64,000 bases of DNA from Pictodentalium vernedei (Eukaryota > Mollusca > Scaphopoda > Dentaliida > Dentaliidae), in contig CM062297.1 of the NCBI GenBank assembly GCA_031216915.1, positions 538,740,971 through 538,804,970 on the forward strand, written 5' to 3'. Under the pieces are notes generated by a model. The model was not told where the DNA came from. It saw only the letters and a list, made by a program, of their open reading frames with translations, and made no database searches. Within the stretch, counting starts at the first letter, position 1. Every line of letters starts with the position of its first letter. The position numbers and the translations under genes are program-made. Shown in pieces: positions 1 through 11,189 of the stretch.

Positions 1-545
1 TCGATATTCCATTCCAAAGTGGAAGAAAAATTAACTCAAAATGAGCGAATTTTAGGTAAACTTTTAGGGTCCTCTGATTCAAGGCCCGAAAACTGGGTGA
101 AAGCTAAAACTATGAATAAAACATATAACAGCAAAATTGTTCTTGGATGAATGCCAAATCTTCTCACGGGACGTGATTTGAGAAAATGTGGTTGCAGTGC
201 TGAGAAATCGCAAGTGAATATTGGCATTTTTCGCCAAAAATGCATTTTCGGGTGACGTTTGTGGCAAAACAGATTCAACGTGGGTAATACTGCCTATGCA
301 GACAGATACAAGTGCATATGCTTCAAATACTAGGAACGTTTCGGCCCAATCGCCCAGAGCATTTTTGAGAATTGGGGCAAAACGTGACATTTTGGCTACA
401 TTTTGTACGATTTTGGCAGAAAACGGAAAACTTCAGAAATGCCATGACCCAGGTGAGAAACTTCGCATAATGCTTTATTGATGTGCCGAATTTCAACAAA
501 ATCGTACAGACCGTTTTTGCGTAATCCGTCAGACAAGATTCGGTG
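1..545. repeat. Satellite head block, copy 1
   Basis: The same roughly 540-bp sequence starts again at 4,629 and at 17,847, with only scattered substitutions. All copies end in an A-rich run. Frames across it are short and shift between copies, so I see no gene. Weaker relatives occur between 8,100 and 9,860. It is one block of a complex higher-order repeat. Confidence 0.85.
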
Positions 546-574
546 AAATAAAAAAAAAAAAAATAAAAAAAACT

Positions 575-768
575 AGATTTTTCGATTTCAAGAAATCGAG
601 AGATTCACCTATTCCGCTTGTCTTTTTAGGCAGCGGCGAAATAAGATTGCATATAGAGCTGCTAGTTTTTTAGGCTATATTAAGTGCATAGCCGATAGAA
701 AACTCCCTACAGTGTCTAACAATTCTTTCCGCAATACTCTTTCACATTGGCGTGATATGGCATCGTAG
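575..768 (+). repeat. Solitary copy of the 261-bp satellite unit
   Basis: The sequence matches the monomer of the tandem array at 9,881-11,161, including the CGATTTC-AA-GAAATCG dyad at its start and the motif near 595 reading GATTCACCTATT. Here there is one partial copy where the duplicated region downstream has five. It marks the same position in the higher-order unit, so the array at 9.9 kb is a local expansion. Confidence 0.8.
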
Positions 769-1655
769 ATTGTGGCGAATGTTTTCATAGCAGCGATTCC
801 AAATTTTCAGTGTTTGTTCGTGAAGCTCGCCCGAACTCGGCCATATTATTGGAATGTCCCGAAGCCAGACATGGGCGTCGAGGCGGCCACCCCTCTACCT
901 CAACCCACCCCCGAACATGCACGTATGCTTTTCTAACATTCAGCATGATAGAATGGGAAATTTGTGGTGCTCTGTGTGTCCAAAGATGCGGTAATTATTT
1001 GTGAAGGATGTTTGAAACATTTATGGAAGTCGGACTAGAATTGGCCGAGATATAGCGTTTTGATGAGTGGAGGTAATTGCTTGAATTTGGTCCTTTCCTG
1101 GCACATGCGAACTGGCGGTGGGTGTATGTCTGGGGTTGTGGCAGTGTTCCCCCTCTGAGGTAGTTCCGTTTGAAACTTTGCATTCTCAGTTACTGGTGGA
1201 GAGATACTGGTGACTGAAAGATGCATTGTGTACACTGACGCCAAATGGACCTCGCCAAGCTGGTAACAGTTAGATATTTGCCAAAAATGAAAAGTGGACA
1301 GTAATCGCGCATGGGTTAATGGCGAAAAGGCGGTGATTTGGCTAATTTGACATAAAAATTGAGCAGACAGCAGTGTCGCTCCTACGTCACTGTGTCCAGA
1401 CCACCGAAGGCAGCCACGCGAAATATTCAGATATTGTTCTACTTTCCCTGCTTGACAGGATATCTTTATCGAGTGGCGTAACTGTCTGAGGACAACGTGA
1501 ATTGCGTGGAAACCCGAGTGGACGATTCGTCCCAAATCTATTCCAATGCAATGACGTTTCCATTCACTATTTACCTGTCACCAGTCGAGTTTGACTTTAT
1601 TTCTGTCTATTTGATGAACTGTTCAGCTTTAAATATTAGCACATTTATATGGGAC
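769..1655. repeat. Higher-order block P, copy 1
   Basis: This block is paralogous to 11,200-12,115. Both contain the same CT-rich stretch, a region reading CACTGTTCCCCCTCTA or close to it, and the same closing segment ending near an AT-rich CACATTTATATGGGAC. Minus-strand open frames here (the longest 166 codons) are not kept in the paralogue, so I treat the block as non-coding. Confidence 0.75.
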
Positions 1656-1973
1656 ATAAAGTTTGTATGGTTAATGCCGAATTCAAGGCAGGCGGTCGGT
1701 CGAGTGGGCGGGCGTTAGGGCATGCATGCAAGTAGACAGGCAGTCCTGTCTAACAGCTCTTCCGACCGTACTCTTTTACTCTGGCATGACTGGTGTATGG
1801 TTGAAATCGAAGTAAGGGCGGGCTTGCTCTCAGGCAGTTTGGTGGGCAGAAAAACAGAAGGCATTCCATATTCCATTCATAATTGCTGGAAATCCATATC
1901 TCCTTCCCATAATTGCTGGAAATCCATATCTACTTCTTTGAAACCACGCGTGAGGGTTAAGTTAGAAATCAAC
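1656..1973. repeat. Link segment with short tandem duplication
   Basis: The stretch begins with GGCAGG-rich sequence like that at 2.6-3.4 kb. At about 1,877-1,940 it has two adjacent copies of a roughly 31-bp segment containing TTGCTGGAAATCCATATCT. The same segment appears singly near 3,820 and 15,370. No gene is seen. Confidence 0.6.
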
Positions 1974-4628
1974 AATGCCAGCTCAAATTTACGAATTCAA
2001 TTTCAATAAAAATCAGTAAATGAAGGTTAAAGAATATTTTGAAAATTACAGTTTTTCACACAGTACTCTCAAATACCTTTGGATATGAACCGGCTGCAAA
2101 GAATATTTTGAACATGGCAGTTTTTCACGTAGTACCCTCAAATAGCTTTGATTACGAAAGGGTTACACAAGTCACAGTAATATTCAAATCATTTGTATAA
2201 GTGATAAAATGAAAACAGTTGTCTGGAGAATGAATACTGGTCAGCTATAAAGGATAGCATAAATAAATAAAGCATCTCAGTTTCCAAAGATCTTCAATCA
2301 CAGCTTGACAGAGTTTCTGGTGCATAGAAAACATTCAGCGCTGAATCAATTAGGATATGGAGTAAATTGTTACTGGAACTGATAATGTTTTTTTTTTTTG
2401 GATGGAACCTATCTTTATGATGCTAGAATGGGCATAGGGTTAAACTTTACAACAAATCTTACAACAGAAAATGTGCTCAGTAGGCAATTGTGAATACGCA
2501 CATGCAAATCATTTTCGATATTCCGTTCCAAAGAGGAAGACAAGTGAATGCGCGCGATCAGGCATCGGGCGCGGGCAGGCAGTAGGCAGGCAGGCAGGCA
2601 GGCAGGAACATGCAGGCTGGCTCAGACCGAGACAGACAGGCGCACAGGCAGGCGGGCAACTGTACTCTTTCACACAGGCATTGAATGGTTAAAATCGAAG
2701 TCAGGGCGGGCTTGATGTTAGGCAGGTAGATAGGTAGACCGACTGCGCGCAGGCATCTAGTACATACAGGCAGACACAGGCAGGCAGGCAGGCACAAGCA
2801 GTCAGGCAGGCAGGCACGCAGGTAGGCACGCAGGTGTCCAGGCAGACTCGGGCAAGCGCAGGCAGACGCAGGAAGGCTCAAAGGCAGGCTCGCAGACAGG
2901 AAGGCAGGTGCGCAGGCATTTCTAACAACTCTTCCGACTCTGCTCGTTCACACAGGCGTGACTGGTGAATAGTTAAAATCGAAGTCAGGGCTGGCTTGAT
3001 GTCAGGCAGGTAGGTAAACAGACAGACTGTGTGCAGGCGCAGACATGGAGGCACTGGTAAGCGCAGACAGACACGCAGGCAGGCTCAAGCAGGCTCAGGA
3101 AGGCACGCCGGCAGGTGCGCATCCAGGCAGGCAGTCACAGGCAGTGGGCAGGCAGGCGCAGGCAAGCGAGCAGGACGGCTGGCACGCAGGCATTTTTAAC
3201 AATTCTTCCAACTGTTCTCTTTCTCACGTGCATGACTGATGAATGGTTAAAATCGAAGTCAGGGTAGGCTTGATGTTGGGCAGGTAGATAGGCAGGCAGA
3301 CAGACTGCAGGCAAGAAGGCACGCAGGCATTTCTAACAACTCCTCCGAATGTACCCTTTCACACAGGCATAACAGGTGAATGATTAAAATCAAAGTCAGG
3401 ACGGGCTTGATGGCAGGCAGGTAGGTAGACTGACAGACTGCATTTCATAATATTCCAGCCATAATTGCTGAGAATCCATATCTACTTCTTTGAAACTACG
3501 TGCAAAGGGTTAAATTAGAAATCAACAGCATCATAGCAATACTGCTTAGGAAATAGTGTCACCACACATTTATCTATTCTGTTCCAATTAAAAAATCAGT
3601 AACAAAAAGGGTTAACAGACCGTTCTCTTTCACACTGGCATGACTGTTGTATGGTTAATGTTGAAGTCAGGGCAGGTGGGCATTTCTGACAACTCTTCCG
3701 ACTCTACCCTTTCACACAGAAATGACTGGTGAATGGTTAAAATGGAATTCAGCGCGCACTTCCTGTCAGGCAGGTAGGTGGGCATACACACTGACAGACC
3801 GTATTTCATATTCCAGCCATATTTGCTGGAAATCCATATCTAATTCTCTGTAACCACGCATGCAGGGTTAAGTTAGAAATCAACAGCATTATAGCAGTAT
3901 TGGTTTGTTGGAATAAAAATCAGTAAAAGAGGGTTAATGAGTATTTTGAAAAGTGCAGTAGTTTTTTTCCAGGCAGTACTGTACTCTGTATGCAATAGGA
4001 AAAACAGCATCTGGAGAATGCTGGTCAGTTAAAATCATATTACACAAAATGAAACACCTGTTGTGATGATCAATCACATTTGACACTTACTGATAACAAC
4101 GCTTGAGCAATATTATACCAGCAAACTGAACAACTTTTAAAAAGAATTTGGGGGTACTCCATTTCAAGGCCGAAAACTGGGTGAAGAGCAAAACTTTGAA
4201 TAAAACATATAACAGCAATATTGTTCTAGAATGTACGCCCTATCTTCTCAAGGAAAAAACTTTGAGAAAATATGTCTCCAGTGTTGAGAAATCGCATGTG
4301 AAAGTTGGCGAAAACAGCAATTATTCCGACAGTACCCTTATGGGAGCTCCCAAACCTGCCAAGGGTTAAACTTTTTACAATAACATATAGAACAAAAGTT
4401 GTTGTACTTTGACAGCTGCATGCAGCCATAGAAAACATTTAGCGCTCAATCAATTAGATATGGAGTAAATGGACAATTAAAGTTACCAAATTCTAAAAAA
4501 TTGAAGTGTTCTTGGACGGTATCTACTTTTAGGCAACCAGAATGGGCAAAGGGTTAAATTTTACAACCAAACTTACAACAGCAAATATGATCAGTAGGAA
4601 ATTGTGAATGCGGACATGTAAATTATTT
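1974..4628. repeat. Higher-order block Q, copy 1
   Basis: This 2.65-kb block recurs at 13,192-16,170 in the same order: an AT-rich lead, GCAG arrays, repeated segments containing TGGTTAAAATCGAAGTCAGG, and an AT-rich tail. The copies differ mainly in GCAG repeat number and in one extra sub-unit in copy 2. No coding sequence is supported. The cysteine-rich and alanine-rich frames are translations of the GCAG repeat. Confidence 0.85.
2560..3430. repeat. GCAG-rich interspersed tetranucleotide array
   Basis: Runs of GGCA/GCAG with frequent CGCA and GACA variants alternate with a conserved spacer of about 60-90 bp. The spacer includes CTTTCACACAGGCATGA and a GAAGTCAGGGCGGGCTTGATG-like segment. The array is therefore a compound satellite (tetranucleotide plus fixed spacer), not a simple microsatellite. 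Its paralogue is at 13,780-14,565. Confidence 0.85.
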
Positions 4629-5180
4629 TTCGATATTCCATTCCAAAGTGGAAGAAAAATTAACTCAAAATGAGCGAATTTTAGGTAAACTTTTAGGGTC
4701 CTCTGATTCAAGGCCCGAAAACTGGGTGAAAGCTAAAACTATGAATAAAACATATAACAGCAAAATTGTTCTTGGATGAATGCCAAATCTCCTCACTGGA
4801 TGTGATTTAAGAAAATGTGGTTGCAGTGCTGAGAAATCGCATGTGAATGTTGGCAATTTTCGCCAAAAATGCATTTTCGGGTGACGTTTGTGGCAAAACA
4901 GGGTCAACATGGGTAACACTGCCTATGCAGACAGATGCAAGTGCACATGCTTCAAACACTGTGAACGTTTCGGCCCAATCGCCCAGAGTATTTCTGAGAA
5001 ATGGGGCAAAACGTGACATTTTGGCTACATTTTGTACCATTTTGGCAGAAAACGAAAAACTTCAGAAATGCCATGACCCAGGTGAGAAACTTCGTATGAT
5101 GCTCTACAGATGTGTCAAATTTCAACAAAATCGTACAGACCTTTTTTGCGTAATCCGTCAGACAAGATTCGGTGAAAGAA
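4629..5180. repeat. Satellite head block, copy 2
   Basis: This is near-identical to 1-545 and 17,847-18,395. The start at 4,629 directly follows block Q, showing that the head block begins the next higher-order unit. It ends in an A-rich run, after which unrelated sequence begins. Confidence 0.85.
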
Positions 5181-5408
5181 AAAAAAAAATAAAAATAAAA
5201 AAAAAGAAAAAAAAGAAGAAAATTAGCAATAACAATAGATCCACCTATTAGAAATAGGTGAATCTAAAAATAAAAAAAAAATAAAAAAAAAAAGAAGAAA
5301 ATTAGCAATAACAATAGATCCACCTATTAGAAATAGGTGAATCTAAAAAAAAAAAAGAAGAAAAATAGCAATAATAATAGATCCACCTATTAGAAATAGG
5401 TGAATCTA
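5181..5408. repeat. A-rich region with three copies of a palindrome
   Basis: Three copies (near 5,237, 5,318 and 5,380) of a dyad pairing GATCCACCTATT with AATAGGTGAATC across a 4-base loop are separated by A-rich linkers. The half-site GATTCACCTATT is the same motif that opens the 261-bp satellite monomer. Similar dyads occur at 18,447-18,535. No gene is seen. Confidence 0.75.
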
Positions 5409-5439
5409 ACTAGAGCAATGACGCAGCGCAAATTACGCA

Positions 5440-5512
5440 GGCCAGATAACAATCGACACCAACCTTTTGGTTTCAAGCTCGATGCTCTAACCCATGAGCC
5501 ATCGTTGGTGCC
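5440..5512 (-). repeat. tRNA-derived (SINE-like) sequence, copy 1
   Basis: On the minus strand, 5,501-5,484 reads TGGCTCATGGGTTAGAGC. This is a good match to a tRNA D-arm with a pol III A box. About 20 bases further, 5,464-5,450 has a degenerate B box (GGTTGGTGTCGATTG). The intervening loop contains CTTGAAA. The B box lacks two bases of the usual form and no acceptor stem closes, so this is a tRNA-derived repeat and not a working tRNA. Confidence 0.7.
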
Positions 5513-5726
5513 CTCCGGGTGGAAAGTTAGTAATATGTATACATTTAATACACAAAATGTGTCAGCAGAAATAACCCCCCAAAAAAACAACTTTGGAGAG
5601 CAAATGCGGGGATGGTTGGTGGTTGTCAAATGCCTTTTCATTTAACAATGGGTGATGAAAACGCCATTACAAAATTCTGACGGAGGCCCAACGGAGTGTG
5701 GTGTGGAAGGGGAAGTATTGGGGTGC

Positions 5727-5735
5727 TATAAAAAT
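5727..5735 (+). promoter_or_regulatory. TATA-like box in segment R, copy 1
   Basis: TATAAAAAT lies in GC-richer sequence and is identical in the second copy at 7,117-7,125. A CCATTGG (inverted CCAAT) lies about 20 bp downstream. Promoter function is inference from the motif only. Confidence 0.35.
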
Positions 5736-5997
5736 AGGGAAATCGCCAACCATTGGCGCCCATTCATAAACTATCTGAGACTTGCAGTTTCCAAAAACTG
5801 AAAACTCCATAACATATTTATTATGCCAGTGCATCGAAAGAGACGCAACCATAAGTGTAATTTATGTTCGATATCGATCAACCTTCAAGTTCAATCATTC
5901 AAATCAAAACAAAATAGACGATAAAATTTACAGTATAGGGGGAGTAACTCGAAAATATTTGCATGAATTGAGAAGAGAAGATCATTCGGGTGAGGAT

Positions 5998-6236
5998 TTT
6001 TATTTCAACGACACTTTTACCTGCCACGGTCGTGCCATGTTGGACAGTTTTGCAGGTTCAGAAAAAGTCGGGCAATCCTGGGAGAAGCATCGAACAGTGG
6101 CAAGCAACCATTACACTCTCCAACTTACCTTGCAGAAGTAGGGTTACAGCGGTTGAACGCATGTGCATCATCGACATGCAGTACACCTTAGCACACATAC
6201 CTGCCCCACCGAAGGTAATTGGGATTAAGTGTCTAG
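5998..6236. other. Sequence between the two R copies; no gene recognised
   Basis: This segment occurs only once in the window. It extends the open frame begun at 5,782 to a stop at 6,141, and a second frame covers 5,990-6,244. Neither resembles a family I know. Spliced transcription from the TATA-like box is possible but unsupported. Confidence 0.4.
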
Positions 6237-6261
6237 AGCAATGACGCAGCGCAAATTACGC

Positions 6262-6335
6262 AGGCCAGACAACAATCGACACCGACCTTTTGGTTTCAAG
6301 CTCGATGCTCTAACCCATGAGCCATCGTGGGTGCC
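6262..6335 (-). repeat. tRNA-derived (SINE-like) sequence, copy 2
   Basis: Same as the copy at 5,440-5,512. The A-box region is at 6,324-6,307 and the degenerate B box at 6,287-6,273, with one substitution in the B-box arm. The duplication carries the element along, so it predates duplication of segment R. Confidence 0.7.
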
Positions 6336-6475
6336 CTCCAGGTGAAAAGTTAGTAATATGTATACATTTAATACACAAAATGTGTCAGCAGAAATAACCA
6401 AAAAAAACCCAAACTTTGGAGAGCAAACGCGGGGGTTGGTGGTGGTTGTCAAATGCCTTTTCATTTAACAATGGG

Positions 6476-7034
6476 CAGGGATGGCGGAGCCGGGGGGGGG
6501 GCACTTTTTCACCAATGATGGGTACCCTAACAGGACGTATTCTGACATAACGTACACAGCTCCTATAGCCACATTGACTGTGGGAGATAGTAATAGTTCT
6601 AACAAAATAAGCAACACAATAGTGTCGGCGTTGCTGTCCATTTTATATATTGAGACATTACACATCGCAAGTTCACAACTTCTCATAACAGACTATAGTA
6701 ATAGTAAAACTAGTCCAAACTTGGACCCGAATTCCGTAATATAATTGTTGGGTTTGGTACGTCCAAAGGACTACCAAACCCAAAAATTATATTACGGAAT
6801 TTGGGTCCAATTTTGGACTATGGTAAAATGTGTGCATGTATTCCCTTTTGAGAGTTGCACTTAATTTTGTTCTGTATTCATGACATACTTGGTGACAAAG
6901 TACCCCTCCAACCCATGCCCCACGCCCATCCTTCACGTTGAGCCCCTAAAAATTTATTTTTCGTCCTATAACCCTGCGGTTACCCAGAAAAAAAATTGTG
7001 CCCCCCTACTTTTTTGGAGCTTCCGCCGTCTCTG
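6476..7034. mobile_element. hAT-type MITE (non-autonomous DNA transposon)
   Basis: The 559-bp element is flanked by a perfect 8-bp direct repeat ACAATGGG (6,468-6,475 and 7,035-7,042). The uninterrupted paralogue at about 5,645 has that octamer once. The ends are imperfect inverted repeats: CAGGGATGGCGGA on the left and, read inward from the right, CAGAGACGGCGGA. An 8-bp target duplication and CAG-starting ends are typical of the hAT superfamily. No transposase frame is present, so the element is non-autonomous. It contains a large internal palindrome (6,707-6,826). Confidence 0.88.
6707..6826. repeat. Long palindrome inside the MITE
   Basis: Two arms of about 52 bases (6,707-6,759 and 6,772-6,826) are near-perfect reverse complements around a 12-base spacer. 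The core arm contains CCGTAATATAAT and its complement. Transcribed RNA would form a long hairpin. Confidence 0.85.
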
Positions 7035-7392
7035 ACAATGGGTGATGAAAATGCCATTACAAAATTCTGACGGGGGTGCAACGGAGTGTGGTGTGGAAGG
7101 GGAAGTACTGGGGTGCTATAAAAATAGGGAAATCGCCAACCATTGGCGCCCATTCATAAACTATCTTAGGCTTGCAGTTTCCAAAAATTGAAAACTCCAT
7201 AACATATTTATTATGCCAGTGCATCGAAAGAGACGCAACCATAAGTGTAATTTATGTTCGATATCGATCAACCTTCAAGTTCAATCATTCAAATCAAAAC
7301 AAAATAGACGATAAAATGTACAGTATAGGGGGAGTAACTCGAAAATATTTGCATGAATTGAGAAGAGAAGATCATTCGGGTGAGGATTCCCG

Positions 7393-7700
7393 ATTGGGTT
7401 CGCCTCAGACAGTTGGCTTCTGTACATGGCGTTTTAGTGGTTTATGGGTGTGTGTGTGTGTGTTGGAGGGGGGGGGGGGGGGGGCTGTGGTTAATCGCCT
7501 TGAAATATTGAAAAATCACAATATCATAGCTGACACGCGCTCCTTGGCATAGGCAAATTCCATCAACGGTTCTCTTGCAGTGAGGTGAATGAAAAATAAG
7601 ACAACAAATACGCGTTTTTTGTAAACAATTACTTTTTGAATAGCTGTATCCGTAGTCACATAAAATACTATTATCTTTGCACACCACTAGAACGTTGTCA
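7393..7700. other. Unique spacer with GT/G microsatellite
   Basis: No gene is seen. At 7,447-7,483 a short GT run passes into an uninterrupted poly-G tract of about 17 bases. Confidence 0.6.
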
Positions 7701-9880
7701 ACGGCAACCCCATTCCTGGCGAAATTGCTTATATTGGTATTGCACGTTTGGCAATATTCTGTGGTTTTATGAAAATAACCAGATTACGACAGTACCTATA
7801 TCGGAACTTTCATATCGTCAAAAGGTTAAATGTTTCATAATAAAATATAGAACATATATTGACTTCTGCATGTAGCCACGTGTAAGATATTCAGCGCTCA
7901 AATGGTTAGGATTGGAGAAAATTGTCACTTAAACTTTCGAAATTCCCCGAAAATGAGAATTTTTCTCACGTGACATATCATAATTAAACCAGGACGGGCA
8001 TAGGTTTGAACTTTACAACCAAACTTATGACAGCAAATATGCTTGAAAGTCACTTATAAATACAGACAAGCAAATTGTTTCCAACATCTCATTCGAAAGT
8101 GGTAAAAAAGTGAGCTTGAAGTTGACAAATTTTGCCAAAAATCTCAGGACCCTTCACTTCAAGGCTCCAAAACTGACTGAGAGTTAAAGGTATGAACATT
8201 ATATATAACAGAAAAAAATATTCTCCTCGTCAATGTTCGTAGAAAATATGGTACCAGCGCTGAGGAATTGCCTCTGAAAGCTGGTCAATTGTGCCTAGAG
8301 TGCACTTTGTTTTGGACGTTTGTGTTTAAATGGGGTTAACGCATGGGATATGTTACCAGCTGCATTACATCATACTTCAGATAGTAGAAAAGTTTCGGCC
8401 CAATCCTTGTGAGGGTTTACCCGAATTTTGCTGGAATGACCCATTTTGAATAGATTTTGACACTTCCATGCTACCTATATGAGAACTATCAAATTTGCGA
8501 AGGGTTAAAGTTTTCATAATAATATATAGAACAAAAGTTGTCATACTTTCATTACTGCATCCAACTGTACAAAACATTCAACGCTCAGTAAATTGGAATT
8601 GAAGAAAACTGGTAGAAACGTGAACACGAAATTGGCGAATTCTGCAACAAAAATAAGGGGACTCCACTTCAAAGGCCCAAAGCTGCATGAAGGTTAAAAC
8701 TTTGAACAAGACATATAACAGCAAAATTGTTCCAGGATCAATGCCCTCTCTTATCAATGTCCTCTTTTTGAGAAAATATGGCTCCAGTGCTGAAGAGGTA
8801 TATGTGAACATTGGCTAATCTTTGGCCAAAATTATACTTTATTTAAACTTTTGTGGGAAAAGAGGGTTAACGCGGAGGAAACCACGTATGTGGCCAGATG
8901 CACTACCTTATTCCTCGGATATTAGAATAGTTTCAGGCCAATCTTTCATGGGGTTTATGATAATTATGCAAAAAAGCTCTCATTTTAGAAAGATTTTGGT
9001 GTTCTGATGGTACCTATATGGGAACACTCATATCTTCAAAGGGTTAAATTTTTTATGATTAGATACAGAACAAAAATTGTCCCACTTGAACTGCTGCATA
9101 CAACTGTATGAAACATTTAGTGTTCAACGAATTAGGTGTAAAGCAAATTTTCACTTAAACTTACCAAATTCTCTAAAAATGAGTTTTTCGTACGGTACCT
9201 ATCTTTATGCCACTGGGGCGGACATTGGATCAAACATTACAATATGACTTGTAACGGAAAATATGCTCGGGAGACAATTATAAAGAGATACAAGCAAATT
9301 GTTTCTCAATATCTCATTCGAAAGTGGTATTAATGTGAACTTGAATTCGGCAAATTTTACCAAAAAAAATAGGGTACTTCACTTCAGAGCCTTCAAACTA
9401 GGTGAGGATTAAAACTTTGAACATAACATATAGCAGCAAAATCGTTCTAGGGTGAATACTCGATCTTCTCATGGTAATTGTTTTTAAAAAATTCTATCGT
9501 AACGCTAGGAAATCGTGATTGAATATTGGCCAATTTTGCCAAAAATGCACTTTGTTCGGAATATTGTGGCAAAAAGGGGTCAACGTGGGTGATACCGCCT
9601 ATGCGGTCTGATGCATAGCATTACGCTTCAGATATTATGAAAGTTTCAGCAAAATCGTACATGGGATTTTTGAGAAATATGCCAATATGTTACATTTGCA
9701 CTACATTTAGTGGGGCTTTGGCAGAAAATGAAAAACTTCGGAAATCTCGTTATCCAGGTGAGTGAGAACAGGCCGATATCAAGGATTGTTGCAAATTTCA
9801 GCGAAATCGTACATGCCGTTTTCGAGAAATCGCGCGGACAAAAATCGGTGCAAGAAAAAAAAAAAAAACCCAAAAAAACT
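7701..9880. repeat. Diverged satellite sub-units
   Basis: Several sub-units of about 550-650 bp, diverged from one another, follow the pattern of the head block and the tail of block Q. Each has a TATAGAACA-type segment, an ATTCAGCGCTCAA-like segment and an ACATATAACAGCAAAAT-like segment, for example near 8,200, 8,710 and 9,430. They look like older copies of the unit amplified elsewhere in the window. No coding sequence is supported. Confidence 0.65.
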
Positions 9881-11161
9881 AGATTTTTCGATTTCAAGAA
9901 ATCGAGAGATTCACCTATTCCGCTTGTTTTTTTAGGCAGCGGCGAAATAAGATTGCATATAGAGCTGGTAGGTTTTTAGGCTATATTAAGTGCATAGCCG
10001 ATAGAAAACTCCCTGCAGTGTCTAAAAATTCTTTCGGCAATACTCTTTCACATTGGCGTAAATGCTGTATGGTTAATGTCCAAATTAGGGCTAAATAGCA
10101 AACCTGTTGAGCAGATCGTACCCGTCCAACCCCCTCCCTCTAGATTTTTCGATTTCAAGAAATCGAGAGATTCACCTATTCCGCTTGTTTTTTTAGGCAG
10201 CGGCGAAATAAGATTGCATATAGAGCTGGTAGGTTTTTAGGCTATATTAAGTGCATAGCCGATAGAAAACTCCCTACAGTGTCTAAAAATTCTTTCGGCA
10301 ATACTCTTTCACATTGGCGTGAATGCTGTATGGTTAATGTCCAAATTAGGGCTAAATAGCAAACCTGTTGAGCAGATCGTACCCGTCCAACCCCCTCCCT
10401 CTAGATTTTTCGATTTCAAGAAATCGAGAGATTCACCTATTCCACTTGTTTTTTTAGGCAGCGGCGAAATAAGATTGCATATAGAGCTGGTAGGTTTTTA
10501 GGCTATATTAAGTGCATAGCCGATAGAAAACTCCCTACAGTGTCTAAAAATTCTTTCGGCAATACTCTTTCACATTGGTGTGAATGCTGTATGGTTAATG
10601 TCCAAATTAGGGCTAAATAGCAAACCTGTTGAGCAGATCGTACCCGTCCAACCCCCTCCCTCTAGATTTTTCGATTTCAAGAAATCGAGAGATTCACCTA
10701 TTCCGCTTGTTTTTTTAGGCAGCAGCGAAATAAGATTGCATATAGAGCTGGTAGGTTTTTAGGCTATATTAAGTGCATAGCCGATAGAAAACTCCCTACA
10801 GTGTCTAAAAATTCTTTCGGCAATACTCTTTCACATTGGCGTGAATGCTGTATGGTTAATGTCCAAATTAGGGCTAAATAGCAAACCTGTTGAGCAGATC
10901 GTACCCGTCCAAACCCCTCCCTCTACATTTTTCGATTTCAAGAAATCGAGAGATTCACCTATTCCGCTTGTTTTTTTAGGCAGCGGCGAAATAAGATTGC
11001 AAATAGAGCTGGTAGGTTTTTAGGCTATATTAAGTGCATAGCCGATAGAAAACTCCCTACAGTGTCGAAAAATTCTTTCGGCAATACTCTTTCACATTGG
11101 CGTGAATGCTGTATCGTTAATGTTCAAATTAGGGCTAAATAGCAAACACGTTGAACAGATC
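9881..11161 (+). repeat. 261-bp tandem array, five monomers
   Basis: Monomers start at 9,881, 10,142, 10,403, 10,664 and 10,925, an exact 261-bp period. The last is truncated at about 237 bp. Copies differ by only a few substitutions, so the expansion is recent. Each monomer opens with a CGATTTC-AA-GAAATCG hairpin. A 60-codon frame recurs in three of the monomers because the period is divisible by three. It has no family resemblance, so I do not call it a gene. Confidence 0.95.
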
Positions 11162-11189
11162 GCGTACACTTAATAATAACAACATGTGC

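Larger units (their letters stand above)
5406..5997. repeat. Segment R, copy 1 (uninterrupted)
   Basis: This roughly 590-bp segment is repeated at 6,237-7,392, where a hAT-type MITE splits it. It holds a tRNA-like sequence on the minus strand and, downstream, a TATA-like box followed by an open frame (5,782-6,141, 119 codons) that I do not recognise. The copies diverge after a possible splice donor (GGTGAGGA) at about 5,990. Confidence 0.8.
6237..7392. repeat. Segment R, copy 2 (interrupted by MITE)
   Basis: 6,237-6,475 matches 5,410-5,650 and 7,035-7,392 matches 5,645-5,997. The interruption is exactly the element at 6,476-7,034. Copy 1 therefore shows the site before insertion. Confidence 0.85.

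Noticed and set aside
1035-1535. 166-codon minus-strand frame
   Set aside because: Not kept in the paralogous block at 11.4-11.9 kb, and no domain is recognised.
5440-5512. Functional tRNA gene
   Set aside because: The B box is short by two bases and no acceptor stem pairs, so it was kept only as a tRNA-derived repeat.
10319-11023. Recurring 60-codon frames, possible repeat protein
   Set aside because: They recur because the 261-bp period is divisible by three; each ends in its own stop and lacks any motif.
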